Origin: Acidobacteriota bacterium
GTDB taxonomy: Bacteria > Acidobacteriota > Vicinamibacteria > Vicinamibacterales > Fen-181
Assembly (NCBI GenBank): GCA_003170135.1
Contig: PMZR01000041.1
Location: 1-59,197, forward strand
Direction of reading: 5' to 3'
DNA: 59,197 bases
Part shown: positions 44,376-54,912 of the stretch, one piece after another
How positions within the stretch are numbered: position 1 is the stretch's first letter
Layout: each line of letters begins with the position of its first letter
Program-made: the position numbers and the translations under genes
The notes under the pieces: model-generated
Databases searched by the model: none
The model's input: only the letters and a program-made list of their open reading frames with translations
Told to the model about the DNA's origin: nothing

Positions 44376-45443
44376 ATGAACGTCTCGCGGCGCCTGCTCA
44401 TCTGGCGCCTCGTTGCCATGGTGATGGTCGTATTGGCGTTGGCCGCCGGCACGGCGATCGCTCAAACGGAACAGGTCCGCGTCAAGTTCGGACCCGCCAA
44501 CGTGTACGACAGGCCGCGCACGGGCAGCGACGTCATCCTGGTCGCCAAGGAAGGCATGCTGTTCGACGTCCTCAAGCGCGAAGACACCTGGTATTGGGTC
44601 GTCCTGCCGCCCGACGCGAACGGCACCCGGCGCGGCGGGTACATCGCCGCGTACCTTGTGGAGCGCGTGGGACGGCCGGGCGTTGTCGAGGCGGGCATCG
44701 CCGGTGCCCCGGCGGCGCACCCGCCCATGCCGGTCGCCACCAAGCCGGACAAGGCCAGTTCCACCGCGGCGGGCCTGCCGAGGTACTTCGTCGGCATCGG
44801 CGGCGGGGCGCAGACGGCCTCGCAGTCCTTCTCCGACGCCGTCGTCTTTCCGCTGTACGACGAGAGCGGGCAGTACCACGCCTCCTACGCGACGGGGAAA
44901 TCATCGGCGCTCGACGCGACGATCGGCGTGCGGCTGGCACCGCATTTCGTTCTCGCCGTCGCGCTCTGGCGGTCCACGTCTCTGCCGGCCGCGACGATCG
45001 GCGCCAGCGTGCCGCACCCGTTCACCTACAACACCCCCCGCGCGGCGACGGCCGACGGCTTTGTCGTCGGTCGCGCGGAAGATGACGGACACCTGCAGGT
45101 GACTTGGCTCGTGCCGGTGGCACGCCGCGTCGACGTGTCGATCTTCGGCGGCCCGTCGCTGTTCTACCTGCGCCAGGACGTCATCAGCGGCCTCTCGTTC
45201 CGCGAGACGTATCCGTACGACACGGTGGCGATTGCCGGATTCCAGACGGCGAGGAGATCGAAAACGGGGATCGGAGGCAATGCCGGCGTCGATGTGACGG
45301 TGATGGCGTTGCGGTACATCGGCGTGGGCGTGAGCGCGCGTTACGCGCGCGGTTCACTCACGTTGCCCGCGGCCGATTCCGGTTCGATTAGCGTGCAGGT
45401 GGGCGGCGCACAGGTCAGCGGCGGTCTGCGCCTGCGGTTCTGA
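44376..45443 (+). CDS. SH3-domain outer-membrane beta-barrel protein
   Basis: 355-aa exported protein. Signal peptide (MNVSRRLLIWRLVAMVMVVLALAAGTAIAQ), then a bacterial SH3-like domain (VRVKFGPANVYDRPRTGSDVILVAKEGMLFDVLKREDTWYWVVLPP), a proline-rich linker, and from residue about 130 alternating beta strands with glycines and aromatic girdles (RYFVGIGGGAQTASQ...RLRF) as in outer-membrane porin-like barrels, ending with the terminal phenylalanine. A barrel with a periplasmic SH3 domain is rare; a cell-wall-anchored OM protein is plausible. The stop is followed by a bidirectional hairpin. Confidence 0.75.
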   Translation: MNVSRRLLIWRLVAMVMVVLALAAGTAIAQTEQVRVKFGPANVYDRPRTGSDVILVAKEGMLFDVLKREDTWYWVVLPPDANGTRRGGYIAAYLVERVGRPGVVEAGIAGAPAAHPPMPVATKPDKASSTAAGLPRYFVGIGGGAQTASQSFSDAVVFPLYDESGQYHASYATGKSSALDATIGVRLAPHFVLAVALWRSTSLPAATIGASVPHPFTYNTPRAATADGFVVGRAEDDGHLQVTWLVPVARRVDVSIFGGPSLFYLRQDVISGLSFRETYPYDTVAIAGFQTARRSKTGIGGNAGVDVTVMALRYIGVGVSARYARGSLTLPAADSGSISVQVGGAQVSGGLRLRF

Positions 45444-45455
45444 ACATGCGGGGCT

Positions 45456-45488
45456 GGGGCCAGGTCTTGCAATTCAAGACCTGACCCC
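45456..45488. terminator. hairpin between convergent genes, REP-like
   Basis: GGGG-C-CAGGTCTTG / CAAGACCTG-A-CCCC with a 5-base loop (CAATT), 12 bases after the + strand stop and 5 before the - strand stop. Probably a bidirectional terminator; its GGGGtCAGGTC core is also the style of widespread REP palindromes. Confidence 0.75.
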
Positions 45489-45493
45489 GCGGC

Positions 45494-45901
45494 TCAATCC
45501 TCATCCGGCTCGTCTTCCCAGTCTTCGGCCTCGTCCTCCTCCAGCGCATCCGGATCGGGCTTCTGGCCCGCCAGCTTCATGCCGACGGCCACGCCGAGGT
45601 GGTAGGCCGCTTCCTGCTGCAACCACACGTGCCGCGTGTGCTGGTCGGTCAACTCGGCCACCAGTTGGCGCCGGTTCTCGGGCAGCGCCGCTTCGATCTG
45701 GTCCGCGACCTTCTGCTGCGCGCCCAGATCGACCTCACCGAACACGTCATCGTCTTGCAGGACGGAGAGCAGCTCCTGGATCTCGTCCTCGCACTCGTCC
45801 TCGATGTCCTCGAGCGCCGGCAGCGGGCTGCGCCTGGACAAGGCCAGCTTGTCGGCGCAGCGTTTGGCAATCTTCAGCAGGTCGTCGGATGTGGCGTCCA
45901 T
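45494..45901 (-). CDS. acidic hypothetical protein
   Basis: 135 aa, strongly acidic at the C-terminus (DPDALEEDEAEDWEDEPDED), helical N-terminus (MDATSDDLLKIAKRCADKLALSRRSP, EDIEDECEDEIQELLSVLQ). No recognised family. No signal peptide. It sits downstream of the MCC/HMG-CoA operon on the same strand, 39 bases after the HMG-CoA lyase stop, and could be its last gene. Confidence 0.6.
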   Translation of the reverse strand: MDATSDDLLKIAKRCADKLALSRRSPLPALEDIEDECEDEIQELLSVLQDDDVFGEVDLGAQQKVADQIEAALPENRRQLVAELTDQHTRHVWLQQEAAYHLGVAVGMKLAGQKPDPDALEEDEAEDWEDEPDED

Positions 45902-45940
45902 GAGGTTCCTCGTTCGCGTCAGCCCGTCCGCGTCGCCCCG

Positions 45941-46876
45941 TCAGTCGTGGGAGGACATGGTCTTGCGCATGCGCGCCTGTTCGGCTCTCAGGTAGCGCGA
46001 AGGCAGCGGGTGGCCGAGCGCCTGCTCGATGAAGCGCGATGCGGCGACCAGCGCCTCCAGGTCCACGCCCGTCTCGACGCCGAGCCCGTTCAGCATGTAG
46101 ACCAGATCCTCGGTCGCCAGGTTGCCCGTCGCGCCCGGGGCGTAGGGACAGCCGCCCAGGCCGCCCGCCGACGCGTCGAAGGTGCAGATGCCCAGTTGGA
46201 GCGCCATCAGGACGTTCGCGAGCGCCGTGCCGCGCGTGTCGTGAAAATGCAGCGCGAGGTGTTCGATCGGGACCTGTTTCCTGACGGCACCGACGACCTC
46301 CGCCACCTGGCCCGGCTGGGCGACGCCGATCGTGTCGCCGAGGACCACCTCGAACACGCCCAGATCGAGCAGCCGCGCGGCGAGCGTCGCCACGCGGCCG
46401 ACGGGCACGGTGCCTTCGTAGGGACAGCCGAAGGAAGTGGAGAGATAACCGCGGACCAGGATGCCCCACCGGCGCGCGGCCTCGCACACCTCTGTGAAGG
46501 TGGCGAAGGACTCCTCGATGCCCTGGTTGATGTTCTTCCGGCTGAACGTCTCGGACGCCGCGCCGAAGATGGCGACCTCGCTGACGCCGCACGCGCGCGC
46601 ACGGTCGAGGCCGACGAGGTTCGGCACGAGCGCCGGGTAGCGCGTGCCGGCGCGACGCGTGATCGCGCGGAACACCTCGCCGGTGTCCGCCATCTGCGGC
46701 ACCCATTTCGGGCTGACGAACGCACCGGCCTCGATGACCGCCAGGCCGGCAGCCGTCAGCCGATCGATGAACGCCACCTTGTCGGCGGTCGCGACCTCGG
46801 CGTGCTCGTTCTGCAAACCGTCACGCGGCCCGACCTCGACAATCTGCACGCACTCGGGAACCCCGGCGAGAGGCAT
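45941..46876 (-). CDS. mvaB: hydroxymethylglutaryl-CoA lyase
   Basis: 311-aa DRE-TIM lyase cleaving HMG-CoA to acetyl-CoA and acetoacetate, the last step of leucine and isovalerate catabolism. Invariant sites are intact: VEVGPRDGLQNE, HFHDTRGTALAN, and the catalytic-cysteine loop GGLGGCPYAPGATGNLATEDLVYML. The start ATG 46876 fits the usual length; a GTG at 46891 would add five residues. It is the last enzyme of the MCC operon. Compare the diverged paralogue at 3551-4558, which lacks the GGCPYAPG cysteine. Confidence 0.93.
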   Translation of the reverse strand: MPLAGVPECVQIVEVGPRDGLQNEHAEVATADKVAFIDRLTAAGLAVIEAGAFVSPKWVPQMADTGEVFRAITRRAGTRYPALVPNLVGLDRARACGVSEVAIFGAASETFSRKNINQGIEESFATFTEVCEAARRWGILVRGYLSTSFGCPYEGTVPVGRVATLAARLLDLGVFEVVLGDTIGVAQPGQVAEVVGAVRKQVPIEHLALHFHDTRGTALANVLMALQLGICTFDASAGGLGGCPYAPGATGNLATEDLVYMLNGLGVETGVDLEALVAASRFIEQALGHPLPSRYLRAEQARMRKTMSSHD

Positions 46877-46899
46877 AACACTCTCAGTCACTTCGAAGT

Positions 46900-46981
46900 T
46901 AGTGGTCCGTAGTCGGGAGTCCGCAGTCAGCCCGTCCGCCGCCAGGCCGTCACCGCCTGCCGCCTCCCGCCTCCCGCCTGA
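46900..46981. repeat. heptad array 10, units AGTCCGN then CGCCTCC
   Basis: Two blocks: 46900-46927 (tagtggt, ccgtagt, cgggagt, ccgcagt) and 46947-46981 (ccgtcac, cgcctgc, cgcctcc, cgcctcc, cgcctga), separated by about 19 bases. It sits between the lyase and the biotin carrier genes. Confidence 0.9.
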
Positions 46982-46984
46982 CTG

Positions 46985-47473
46985 TCAGGCCAGTTCCAGC
47001 AGGACGACTCCCGCCTGCACGAGTTCACCCTCGCGACAGTGCACGGCGGCCACCGTTCCGTCGTGCGGCGCACGGATCGGCAGTTCCATCTTCATCGCTT
47101 CCAGTTTGACGAGCGTGTCACCACGGCGCACCTGCTGGCCGGGCTCGACCAGCACCTTCACGACCGTGCCCGGCATCGGGGCCGTCAGCGAATCCGCGTG
47201 CGCGGTGGCGGCCTTCGGCCTGCGCTGGTCGGCGCTGGTCACTTCGAAACAAAAGACGCGGCCATCGACGAATACCTCGCGAGCTTCCGCGGGACCGGCA
47301 ACGAACACGCGCGTCCGACGCAGGCCGTCGCTCACCGCGTATTCGGTGACACCCGCCGCGGGATGCACGCTCAGCGGGCGATCGCGGCCGTCGATGGTCA
47401 CCTGGCCGTTCGCGCCGAGTTCGACTGTCCGACTTTCCGCGCCCCACTGCACCGTGAACCGTCGGGCCGCCAT
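46985..47473 (-). CDS. biotin carboxyl carrier subunit of acyl-CoA carboxylase
   Basis: 162 aa: an MCC-alpha-type linker domain (residues 5-85) followed by a biotinyl domain with EAMKME (biotin-lysine K128). Such a carrier is normally the C-terminal part of a 650-660 aa MCC alpha protein; here it is a separate frame starting ATG 47473, which overlaps the TGA of the carboxylase gene by one base (TGATG). Coupling by termination-reinitiation is possible, but a missing base in gagaaac would fuse the two proteins. Confidence 0.85.
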   Translation of the reverse strand: MAARRFTVQWGAESRTVELGANGQVTIDGRDRPLSVHPAAGVTEYAVSDGLRRTRVFVAGPAEAREVFVDGRVFCFEVTSADQRRPKAATAHADSLTAPMPGTVVKVLVEPGQQVRRGDTLVKLEAMKMELPIRAPHDGTVAAVHCREGELVQAGVVLLELA

Positions 47474-48984
47474 CAGTTTCTCCACCCGTGCAGCGACGAC
47501 CACGGGTCCTCCGGCGCGTCCTGCTCGTCGTCCATGCGGGCAAGCGTTGCCGTGGACGGTCCATCGAGGAGCACGATCGCTGCCGCGAACGCTTCATCCG
47601 GCGGCTGGCCTTTCTGACCCGCTTCGATCAGTCGGTCGCCCTCCTCGTCCAGGAAGCGGGTGTGCACGTCGCCGCTCTTGAAGCGGGCATCGGCCAGCAC
47701 GTCGAGCAGGAACGGGATGTTGGTTCGAATGCCGAGGATCGGGAAGTCGCGCAGCGCAGCCGTCGCCCGCTCGATGGCAACCGAGCGGTTCTCGCCTGAC
47801 GCGATGAGCTTGGCCAGCAACGGGTCGTAATGCACCGGGACGGTGCTCAACCAGGCGACGCCCGAGTCGATGCGGATGCCGGGCATCACGGGCTCGCGGT
47901 ATGCCAGCAGTCTTCCGGCTTGCGGGATGAAGCCCTGCGCCGGATCTTCCGCGTACACGCGGCACTCGATCGCGTGCCCACGCAGCGAGAGATCGTCCTG
48001 CGTCCAGGGCAACGGGTGGCCGGAGGCTTCGACCAGCTGCGCGCGGACCAGGTCCACGCCCGTGACGGCTTCCGTGACCGGATGTTCGACCTGGAGGCGC
48101 GTGTTCATCTCGAGGAAATAGAACCGGGCCCCGTCACCGGTGCCTTCGAGCAGGAACTCGACCGTGCCCGCGTTGCGATAGCCGACCGCCCGGACCAGCG
48201 AGGTGGCCGCGTCGCCCATGCGATGGCGTAGCGCAGAGGTCAGCGCCGGCGACGGGCTTTCCTCGATGACCTTCTGATGGCGACGCTGCACCGAGCAATC
48301 CCGCTCGAAGAGGTGGACGGCGTGGCCCTGCGAATCGCCGAACACCTGGATCTCGACGTGGCGGGCGCGCTCGATGGCGCGTTCGACGTAGAGGCGGCCG
48401 TCGCCGAAGGCCGATTGCGCTTCGCGCCGCGCCGAGTCGATCGCCTCTTCCATCGCGGCCGCGCCGGTCAGCAGGCGCATGCCTTTGCCGCCCCCTCCGG
48501 CCGTCGCTTTGAGCAGGACAGGGAAGCCCACGAGCGCGGCCGCGGCGCGGATCGCGCCATTCGACTGATCCGCGGGCGTCTCACCGGGCACGATCGGCAC
48601 GCCCGCCGCACGGGCGGCGTCGCGCGCCGCGATTTTCGAGCCCATCATCTCGATGACGGACGGCTGCGGTCCGACGAACGTCAGGCCGGCGTCGGCGCAG
48701 GCCGTCGCGAAGCCGGCATTCTCGGCGAGGAAACCGTAGCCGGGATGCACGGCGTCGCAGGCGGTGGACCGCGCCGCATCGATCAGTTTTCCGATGCACA
48801 GATAGCTGTCAACCGCCGGTCCAGGGCCGATGGGGACGGCCCAGTCGGCGGCCAGGGCGTGGGGCGCGTGCGCATCGACGTCCGAGTAGACCGCGACCGT
48901 CTCGATGCCCGTCTCGCGGCAGGCGCGCATGATACGCAGCGCGATTTCGCCCCGATTGGCGACGAGAAGGCGGCGGATGGTCAT
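47473..48984 (-). CDS. 3-methylcrotonyl-CoA carboxylase, biotin carboxylase subunit
   Basis: 503-aa ATP-grasp biotin carboxylase. [47 protein letters not shown], the glycine loop [39 protein letters not shown] and [14 protein letters not shown]. With the MCC beta protein (49891-51498) and adjacent hydratase and lyase it is the MCC of leucine catabolism (LiuD part). The biotin carrier is encoded separately at 46985-47473. Start ATG 48984 was chosen by GGAG 11 bases upstream; a GTG at 48996 overlapping the hydratase stop (GTGA) is an alternative. Confidence 0.92.
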   Translation of the reverse strand: MTIRRLLVANRGEIALRIMRACRETGIETVAVYSDVDAHAPHALAADWAVPIGPGPAVDSYLCIGKLIDAARSTACDAVHPGYGFLAENAGFATACADAGLTFVGPQPSVIEMMGSKIAARDAARAAGVPIVPGETPADQSNGAIRAAAALVGFPVLLKATAGGGGKGMRLLTGAAAMEEAIDSARREAQSAFGDGRLYVERAIERARHVEIQVFGDSQGHAVHLFERDCSVQRRHQKVIEESPSPALTSALRHRMGDAATSLVRAVGYRNAGTVEFLLEGTGDGARFYFLEMNTRLQVEHPVTEAVTGVDLVRAQLVEASGHPLPWTQDDLSLRGHAIECRVYAEDPAQGFIPQAGRLLAYREPVMPGIRIDSGVAWLSTVPVHYDPLLAKLIASGENRSVAIERATAALRDFPILGIRTNIPFLLDVLADARFKSGDVHTRFLDEEGDRLIEAGQKGQPPDEAFAAAIVLLDGPSTATLARMDDEQDAPEDPWSSLHGWRN

Positions 48985-48992
48985 GGAGGTCT

Positions 48993-49778
48993 TCACTCCA
49001 CCCACTTCGGATTCCGCTTCTCCAGGAACGCGCGAATCCCTTCCTGTCCTTCGGCCGACACGCGGCGCGCGGCAATGGCCTCGGCGGTCAGGGCGGTGAC
49101 CGGCTCGTGGCCGAGACGGGATGAGACCTCGCGAATCGTCTGCTTCGCCGCGCGGACGGCCTCGGGGCCTGCCGTGCACAGCTCGCGCACATAGGCGGCG
49201 ACGGTTGGCTGGAGTTGGTCGGCGCTCGTCACCGCGTGCACCAGGCCGATCTCGCGTGCGCGAGTCGCGGGGAAGCGCGCGCCGGTCAGGAACAGCTCGC
49301 GCGCGGCCGACCGGCCGATTTTCGCGAGCACATAGGGCGAGATCACCGCCGGCAGGATCCCGAGCTTGACCTCGGTGAAGCCGAAGATCGTCTGCTCGTC
49401 GGCGACGACGATGTCGCAGACGGCGACGAGGCCGGATCCGCCGCCAAGGGCGGCCCCGTGCACCCGGCCGACGAGCGGCACGGGCAGCGTGTCGAGCGCC
49501 TCGAACATGCCCGCCATGCGCGTGGCATCGTCGAGGTTGCGCTCGTGCGTGTAGGCCGCCGTCTCAGCCATCCACGCAAGGTCCGCGCCGGCCGAGAAGA
49601 CCGGGCCGGCACCCGCGAGGACCGCCACGCGCACGTCGCGGCCCACGCGCACGCCGCGTGCCCAGTCCTCGAGCTCGGCAATGAGCCGCGGGTTGAAGGC
49701 GTTGCGGACCTCGGGCCGGTTCAGCGTCACGTGCTCGACGTTGCCGTCCCGCCGGATGGTCAGCGTCTGATAGTCCAT
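48993..49778 (-). CDS. enoyl-CoA hydratase, probable methylglutaconyl-CoA hydratase
   Basis: 261-aa crotonase-fold enzyme. AGAGPVFSAGADLAWM, GRVHGAALGGGSGLVAVCDIVVADEQTIFGFTEVKLGILPAVISPYVLAKIGR (the E at GFTE-VKLG is the catalytic acid position), GPEAVRAAKQTIREV. Position between the MCC subunits defines it as LiuC (3-methylglutaconyl-CoA to HMG-CoA). A GTG at 49787 would add three residues. The gap to MCC beta contains a C9 run and a perfect palindrome. Confidence 0.88.
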   Translation of the reverse strand: MDYQTLTIRRDGNVEHVTLNRPEVRNAFNPRLIAELEDWARGVRVGRDVRVAVLAGAGPVFSAGADLAWMAETAAYTHERNLDDATRMAGMFEALDTLPVPLVGRVHGAALGGGSGLVAVCDIVVADEQTIFGFTEVKLGILPAVISPYVLAKIGRSAARELFLTGARFPATRAREIGLVHAVTSADQLQPTVAAYVRELCTAGPEAVRAAKQTIREVSSRLGHEPVTALTAEAIAARRVSAEGQEGIRAFLEKRNPKWVE

Positions 49779-49854
49779 CTCAATCACGGAATTGTAATTA
49801 AGGCCTAACCCCTTCTTCGAATTGTCCTTCGACCCCTTGGCCCCCCCCCGAATT

Positions 49855-49867
49855 GGGGTCAGACCCC
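49855..49867. repeat. palindrome GGGGTCAGACCCC
   Basis: Perfect 13-base palindrome with a run of five Ts on one side, in the 112-base gap inside the MCC operon. The same GGGGTC core occurs in the hairpin at 45456-45488. A C9 tract lies just to the left (49841-49849). Likely a REP-type hairpin; as a terminator it would act on + transcription, where there is no gene. Confidence 0.7.
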
Positions 49868-49890
49868 TTTTTCGCCGCTTTTTCGGCGCG

Positions 49891-51498
49891 TTACATGCGA
49901 AAGACGCCGAATTTCGGCGGCGGAATCGGCGCGTTGAACGCCGCCGACAGGGCCAGGCCGAGCGCCTCGCGCGTTTGTGCCGGGTCGAGGATGCCGTCGT
50001 CCCAGAGCCGCGCGGTGGCGTAATAGGGCGAGCCTTCGCGCTCGTACTTCTCGAGGATCGGGGCGCGGATCTCCTCCTCCTCGGCCGGCGACAGCGTGCG
50101 ATGTTCGCGCGCGACCTGGTCCTGCTTCACCGTCACCAGCACGCCGGCCGCCTGCTCGCCGCCCATCACCGAGATGCGCGCGTTCGGCCACATCCACAGC
50201 AGCCGCGGTTCGTAGGCTCGGCCGCACATCCCGTAATTGCCGGCGCCGAACGAGCCGCCGATGATCACGGTGAACTTGGGCACCACCGAGTTCGCCACCG
50301 CGTGCACCATCTTCGCGCCGTCCTTGGCAATCCCGGCCCGCTCGTACTGCCGGCCGACGATGAAGCCGGTGATGTTCTGGAGAAACACGAGCGGGATGCC
50401 GCGCAGGTTGCACAGTTCGATGAAGTGCGTCGCCTTGAGGGCCGATTCCGAGAACAGCACGCCGTTGTTGGCGAGAATGCCAACCAGGTGCCCGTAGAGG
50501 CGCGCAAACCCCGTGACGAGCGTCGCGCCGTAGCGCTGCTTGAACTCGTCGAACCGCGAGCCGTCCACGACGCGGGCAATGACCTCCCGCACGTCGTACG
50601 GCGTGCGCGTGTCCGACGGGATGATCCCGTAGATCTCCTCCGGGTCGTACCGCGGCGCCTCGGTCGCAACGACGTCCCCGCGCACCCGCTTGACAGTGTT
50701 GAAAGTCGCGACGATCGTCCGCGCCATCCGCAGGGCGTCCTCGTCGTCTTCGGCGAAATAGTCGGCCACCCCCGACAGGCGCGTGTGCACGTCGGCGCCG
50801 CCGAGATCTTCCGCGCTGACTTCTTCGCCCGTGGCCGCCTTGACCAGCGGCGGACCGCCCAGAAAAATGGTGCCGGTGCCGCGCACGATGATTGCCTCGT
50901 CCGACATCGCCGGCACGTAGGCGCCGCCGGCGGTGCACGACCCCATCACCACCGCCACCTGCGGGATCCCGTCGGCGGACATGCGAGCCTGGTTGAAGAA
51001 GATCCGGCCGAAGTGCTCGCGGTCGGGAAACACCTCGGCCTGCAGCGGCAGGAACGCGCCGCCCGAATCCACCAGGTACAGGCAGGGCAGCCGGTTCTCG
51101 AGGGCGATTTGCTGCGCGCGCAGGTGCTTCTTGACGGTCATCGGCAGGTAGGTGCCGCCTTTGACCGTCGAGTCGTTGGCGACGATCATGACCTCGCGGT
51201 CACTCACCCGTCCGATGCCCGTCACGAGGCCGGCGCCGGGCGCCTCGTCGTCGTACATCCCGAACGCCGCCAGCGCCGACAGCTCCAGGAAGGGCGAGCC
51301 GGCGTCGAGCAGCTTGTCGATCCGCTCGCGGGCGGGCAGTTTCCCCTGCAGGCGCTGCCGTTCGGTCGCTTTCGGGCCGCCGCCGGCCCGGACCAGCGCC
51401 AATCGCTCGCGCAACTCGGCGACCAGCCGCTGCATGCGGGCACGATTGGTTGCGAATTCCGGCGCGTCGGTGCGGATGTGCGAATCGATGAGGTCCAT
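49891..51498 (-). CDS. 3-methylcrotonyl-CoA carboxylase, beta (carboxyltransferase) subunit
   Basis: 535-aa acyl-CoA carboxyltransferase, the typical MCC-beta length. [23 protein letters not shown] (usual family: RARHTARGKLLVRERID), [156 protein letters not shown]. First gene of the operon. The longer frame to 51588 has no ribosome site and is not used. Confidence 0.95.
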   Translation of the reverse strand: MDLIDSHIRTDAPEFATNRARMQRLVAELRERLALVRAGGGPKATERQRLQGKLPARERIDKLLDAGSPFLELSALAAFGMYDDEAPGAGLVTGIGRVSDREVMIVANDSTVKGGTYLPMTVKKHLRAQQIALENRLPCLYLVDSGGAFLPLQAEVFPDREHFGRIFFNQARMSADGIPQVAVVMGSCTAGGAYVPAMSDEAIIVRGTGTIFLGGPPLVKAATGEEVSAEDLGGADVHTRLSGVADYFAEDDEDALRMARTIVATFNTVKRVRGDVVATEAPRYDPEEIYGIIPSDTRTPYDVREVIARVVDGSRFDEFKQRYGATLVTGFARLYGHLVGILANNGVLFSESALKATHFIELCNLRGIPLVFLQNITGFIVGRQYERAGIAKDGAKMVHAVANSVVPKFTVIIGGSFGAGNYGMCGRAYEPRLLWMWPNARISVMGGEQAAGVLVTVKQDQVAREHRTLSPAEEEEIRAPILEKYEREGSPYYATARLWDDGILDPAQTREALGLALSAAFNAPIPPPKFGVFRM

Positions 51499-51840
51499 GG
51501 GATTCGGGCGGGGCCGCACCAACATCCGTGAGCCCCGGCAAGGTCCGGACGGCTCGACCGGCGGGTCGGTCGCCTCGGAATGCTGCAAGACAGCCCAGCT
51601 ATTAATTATGACAGAAAAGCCCCGTCGGGCCGGCGCGAAAACTGCACTTCTGTCTTGAGTATGGACATTGGTAGCGCGGTGTGTATAATTTCCGGATACG
51701 AGACAGGATATCCGCCCGGCGAAGTGATGGGAACGCCTTCGCCGTAGGTCGGACCACTACCACTCAGTCCTGAAACCGACATCATTCATGCGGGTCCACG
51801 GTGCGCCGGAAAACGGCGGGTCCCGGGTCGAGCTGACGCC
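51499..51840. other. 342-base divergent gap between MCC operon and response regulator
   Basis: Contains a good rightward sigma-70 promoter (51662-51689) for the response regulator. For the MCC operon I see only weak matches (for example CATAAT near 51607); the promoter is not identifiable. No gene. Confidence 0.5.
51662..51689 (+). promoter_or_regulatory. promoter of the response regulator gene
   Basis: TGGACA (51662-51667), a 16-base spacer and TATAAT (51684-51689, perfect). It gives a leader of about 145 nt before ATG 51841. Confidence 0.7.
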
Positions 51841-53241
<1,401 letters not shown>

Positions 53242-53245
53242 TGCT

Positions 53246-53294
53246 CAGTAGACAGGCAGGCAGTAGGCAGTCCGCCTACCGCCCACCGCCTGCT
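53246..53294. repeat. heptad array 11, inverted GCAGTAG / GCCTACC
   Basis: Seven phased units: cagtaga, caggcag, gcagtag, gcagtcc, gcctacc, gcccacc, gcctgct. The left half is nearly complementary to the right half, so it can fold back. A looser CT-rich tail continues to about 53334. Confidence 0.85.
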
Positions 53295-53344
53295 TTCCTT
53301 TAATCCTTGCCTCCCCGCTCCTCCCGCCTCACACTGGAACTGGA

Positions 53345-54127
53345 GTGTTCGAGCAGCTTGGCCTCGCTATCGCGTTGATGCTCGCGTGGGTGGGCGAGGT
53401 GTCGCTGTTCGGCGCCCGGGCGCTGCGCGACGCGTTCCGCCCGCCTTTCGAACTCGAGGAGATCACCCGCCAGATCTACGACATCGGCTGGCGGTCGGCG
53501 CCCCTGATCTTCATGTCCGGCGTCGCCGTCGGCGTCGTCCTGTCGATGCACACGCGCGCGTCGCTCGAGCGGTTCGGCGCCGTGTCGATGATTCCGGCCG
53601 GGCTGGCCATCGCGATGATCCGCGAAACGGGCCCGCTGACCGCGGGCCTGCTGCTGTCGGGCCGCGTCGGCGCCGGCATCGGCGCGGAACTGGGCGCGAT
53701 GAAGGTCACCGAGCAGATCGACGCGCTCGAGGCCACCGCGGTCGATTCCTTCAAGTACCTCGCCGTCACGCGCATCGTCGCCTGCATCATCGCGGTGCCG
53801 CTGCTGACGACGTTGATGGATTTCGCCGGCATCTTCGGCGGGTTCCTCGCCGAGCACGCCGCGTCCGGCATGACGTTCCGCCTCTATTTCCAGCGGTCGT
53901 TCCTCTTCATCGGGTTCGATGACTTCATTCCGGCCACGCTGAAGACCGCGGTGTTCGGGTTCATCATCGGCACGGTCGCGTCGTATCTCGGGTTTACGAC
54001 CTCGCAGGGGACCGAAGGCGTGGGACGCGCGTCGACGCGCAGCGTCGTGGTGGCATCGATCCTCATCATCCTGGCCGACGTGGTCCTGGTCCGGGCGATC
54101 TTCTTCCTGTTCCCGCGAACGAAATGA
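53345..54127 (+). CDS. MlaE-type lipid transport permease
   Basis: 260-aa inner-membrane permease of an MCE/Mla ABC system that moves phospholipids between the membranes. Five to six hydrophobic segments; signature EITRQIYDIGWRSAPLIFMSGVAVGVVLS, AIAMIRETGPLTAGLLLSGRVGAGIGAELGAMKVTEQIDALEATAVD. GTG 53345 start. It overlaps the ATPase gene by four bases (ATGA). The first of three Mla genes in order permease, ATPase, MCE. Confidence 0.93.
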   Translation: MFEQLGLAIALMLAWVGEVSLFGARALRDAFRPPFELEEITRQIYDIGWRSAPLIFMSGVAVGVVLSMHTRASLERFGAVSMIPAGLAIAMIRETGPLTAGLLLSGRVGAGIGAELGAMKVTEQIDALEATAVDSFKYLAVTRIVACIIAVPLLTTLMDFAGIFGGFLAEHAASGMTFRLYFQRSFLFIGFDDFIPATLKTAVFGFIIGTVASYLGFTTSQGTEGVGRASTRSVVVASILIILADVVLVRAIFFLFPRTK

Positions 54128-54912
54128 TGGACGCCCACGCGAGCGGACGCACGGGAACGCCGGAACCGCAAGACGAGGCGACCATTCGTGTCGAGCACCT
54201 GACCAAGTCGTTCGGCGGACGCATGGTGCTCGACGACCTGTCGTTCGCCGTTCGCGCCGGGACGGCCTTCTGCCTGCTCGGACGCAGCGGAACGGGCAAG
54301 AGCGTGACGCTCAAGCACATCATCGGGCTTCTCAAGCCGGACTCCGGCTGCGTGCTGGTGGAGGGTGAGGACGTCCCGACGCTCGACCGCAGGCACTTGG
54401 CGCGCGTGCGCAAGCGGATGGGATTCCTCTTCCAGGAAGGCGCGCTGTTCGATTCGATCACCGTCGGCGAGAACGTGGCGTTTCCCCTGCGGCGCCACAC
54501 CGACCTGTCGAACGAGGAGATCGTCCGGCGCGCGCGGGCGCGGCTCGAGGCGGTGGGCCTGGGGCGCGAGTACGACCGGATGCCGGCCCAGTTGTCGGGC
54601 GGCATGCGCAAACGCGCGGCACTCGCGCGGGCCATGGCCCTCGATCCCCCGATCCTGCTGGTCGACGAACCGAGCGCCGGCCTCGATCCGATCACGTCCG
54701 ATGAGATCGACGCGCTGCTGCTCCACGCGAAGCGCGACCAAGGGAAGACGCTCGTCGTCGTCACGCACAACATCCCGAGCGCGCGGACGCTCGGCGACGA
54801 ACTGGCGCTGCTCGACGGCGGCCGGTTGGTCGAACGGGGAACGTCCGCGGATCTCGAGCGGAGCGACAATCCGCTGTGTCGCCAGTTCATGCGAGCGCAA
54901 GGAGGCGGCTAG
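54124..54912 (+). CDS. MlaF-type lipid transport ATPase
   Basis: 262-aa ABC ATPase. Walker A GRSGTGKS (residues 53-60), Q-loop FLFQEGALFD, signature LSGGMRKRAALARAMALDPPILLVDEPSAGLDP (ABC motif and Walker B), H-loop VVTHNIPSA. Partner of the permease upstream. Start ATG 54124, with a possible second ATG three bases later. Its TAG overlaps the GTG of the MCE gene by one base. Confidence 0.95.
   Translation: MMDAHASGRTGTPEPQDEATIRVEHLTKSFGGRMVLDDLSFAVRAGTAFCLLGRSGTGKSVTLKHIIGLLKPDSGCVLVEGEDVPTLDRRHLARVRKRMGFLFQEGALFDSITVGENVAFPLRRHTDLSNEEIVRRARARLEAVGLGREYDRMPAQLSGGMRKRAALARAMALDPPILLVDEPSAGLDPITSDEIDALLLHAKRDQGKTLVVVTHNIPSARTLGDELALLDGGRLVERGTSADLERSDNPLCRQFMRAQGGG

Noticed and set aside
51499..51840. 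Riboswitch or small RNA upstream of the response regulator
   Set aside because: No recognisable aptamer pattern; only a promoter was seen.
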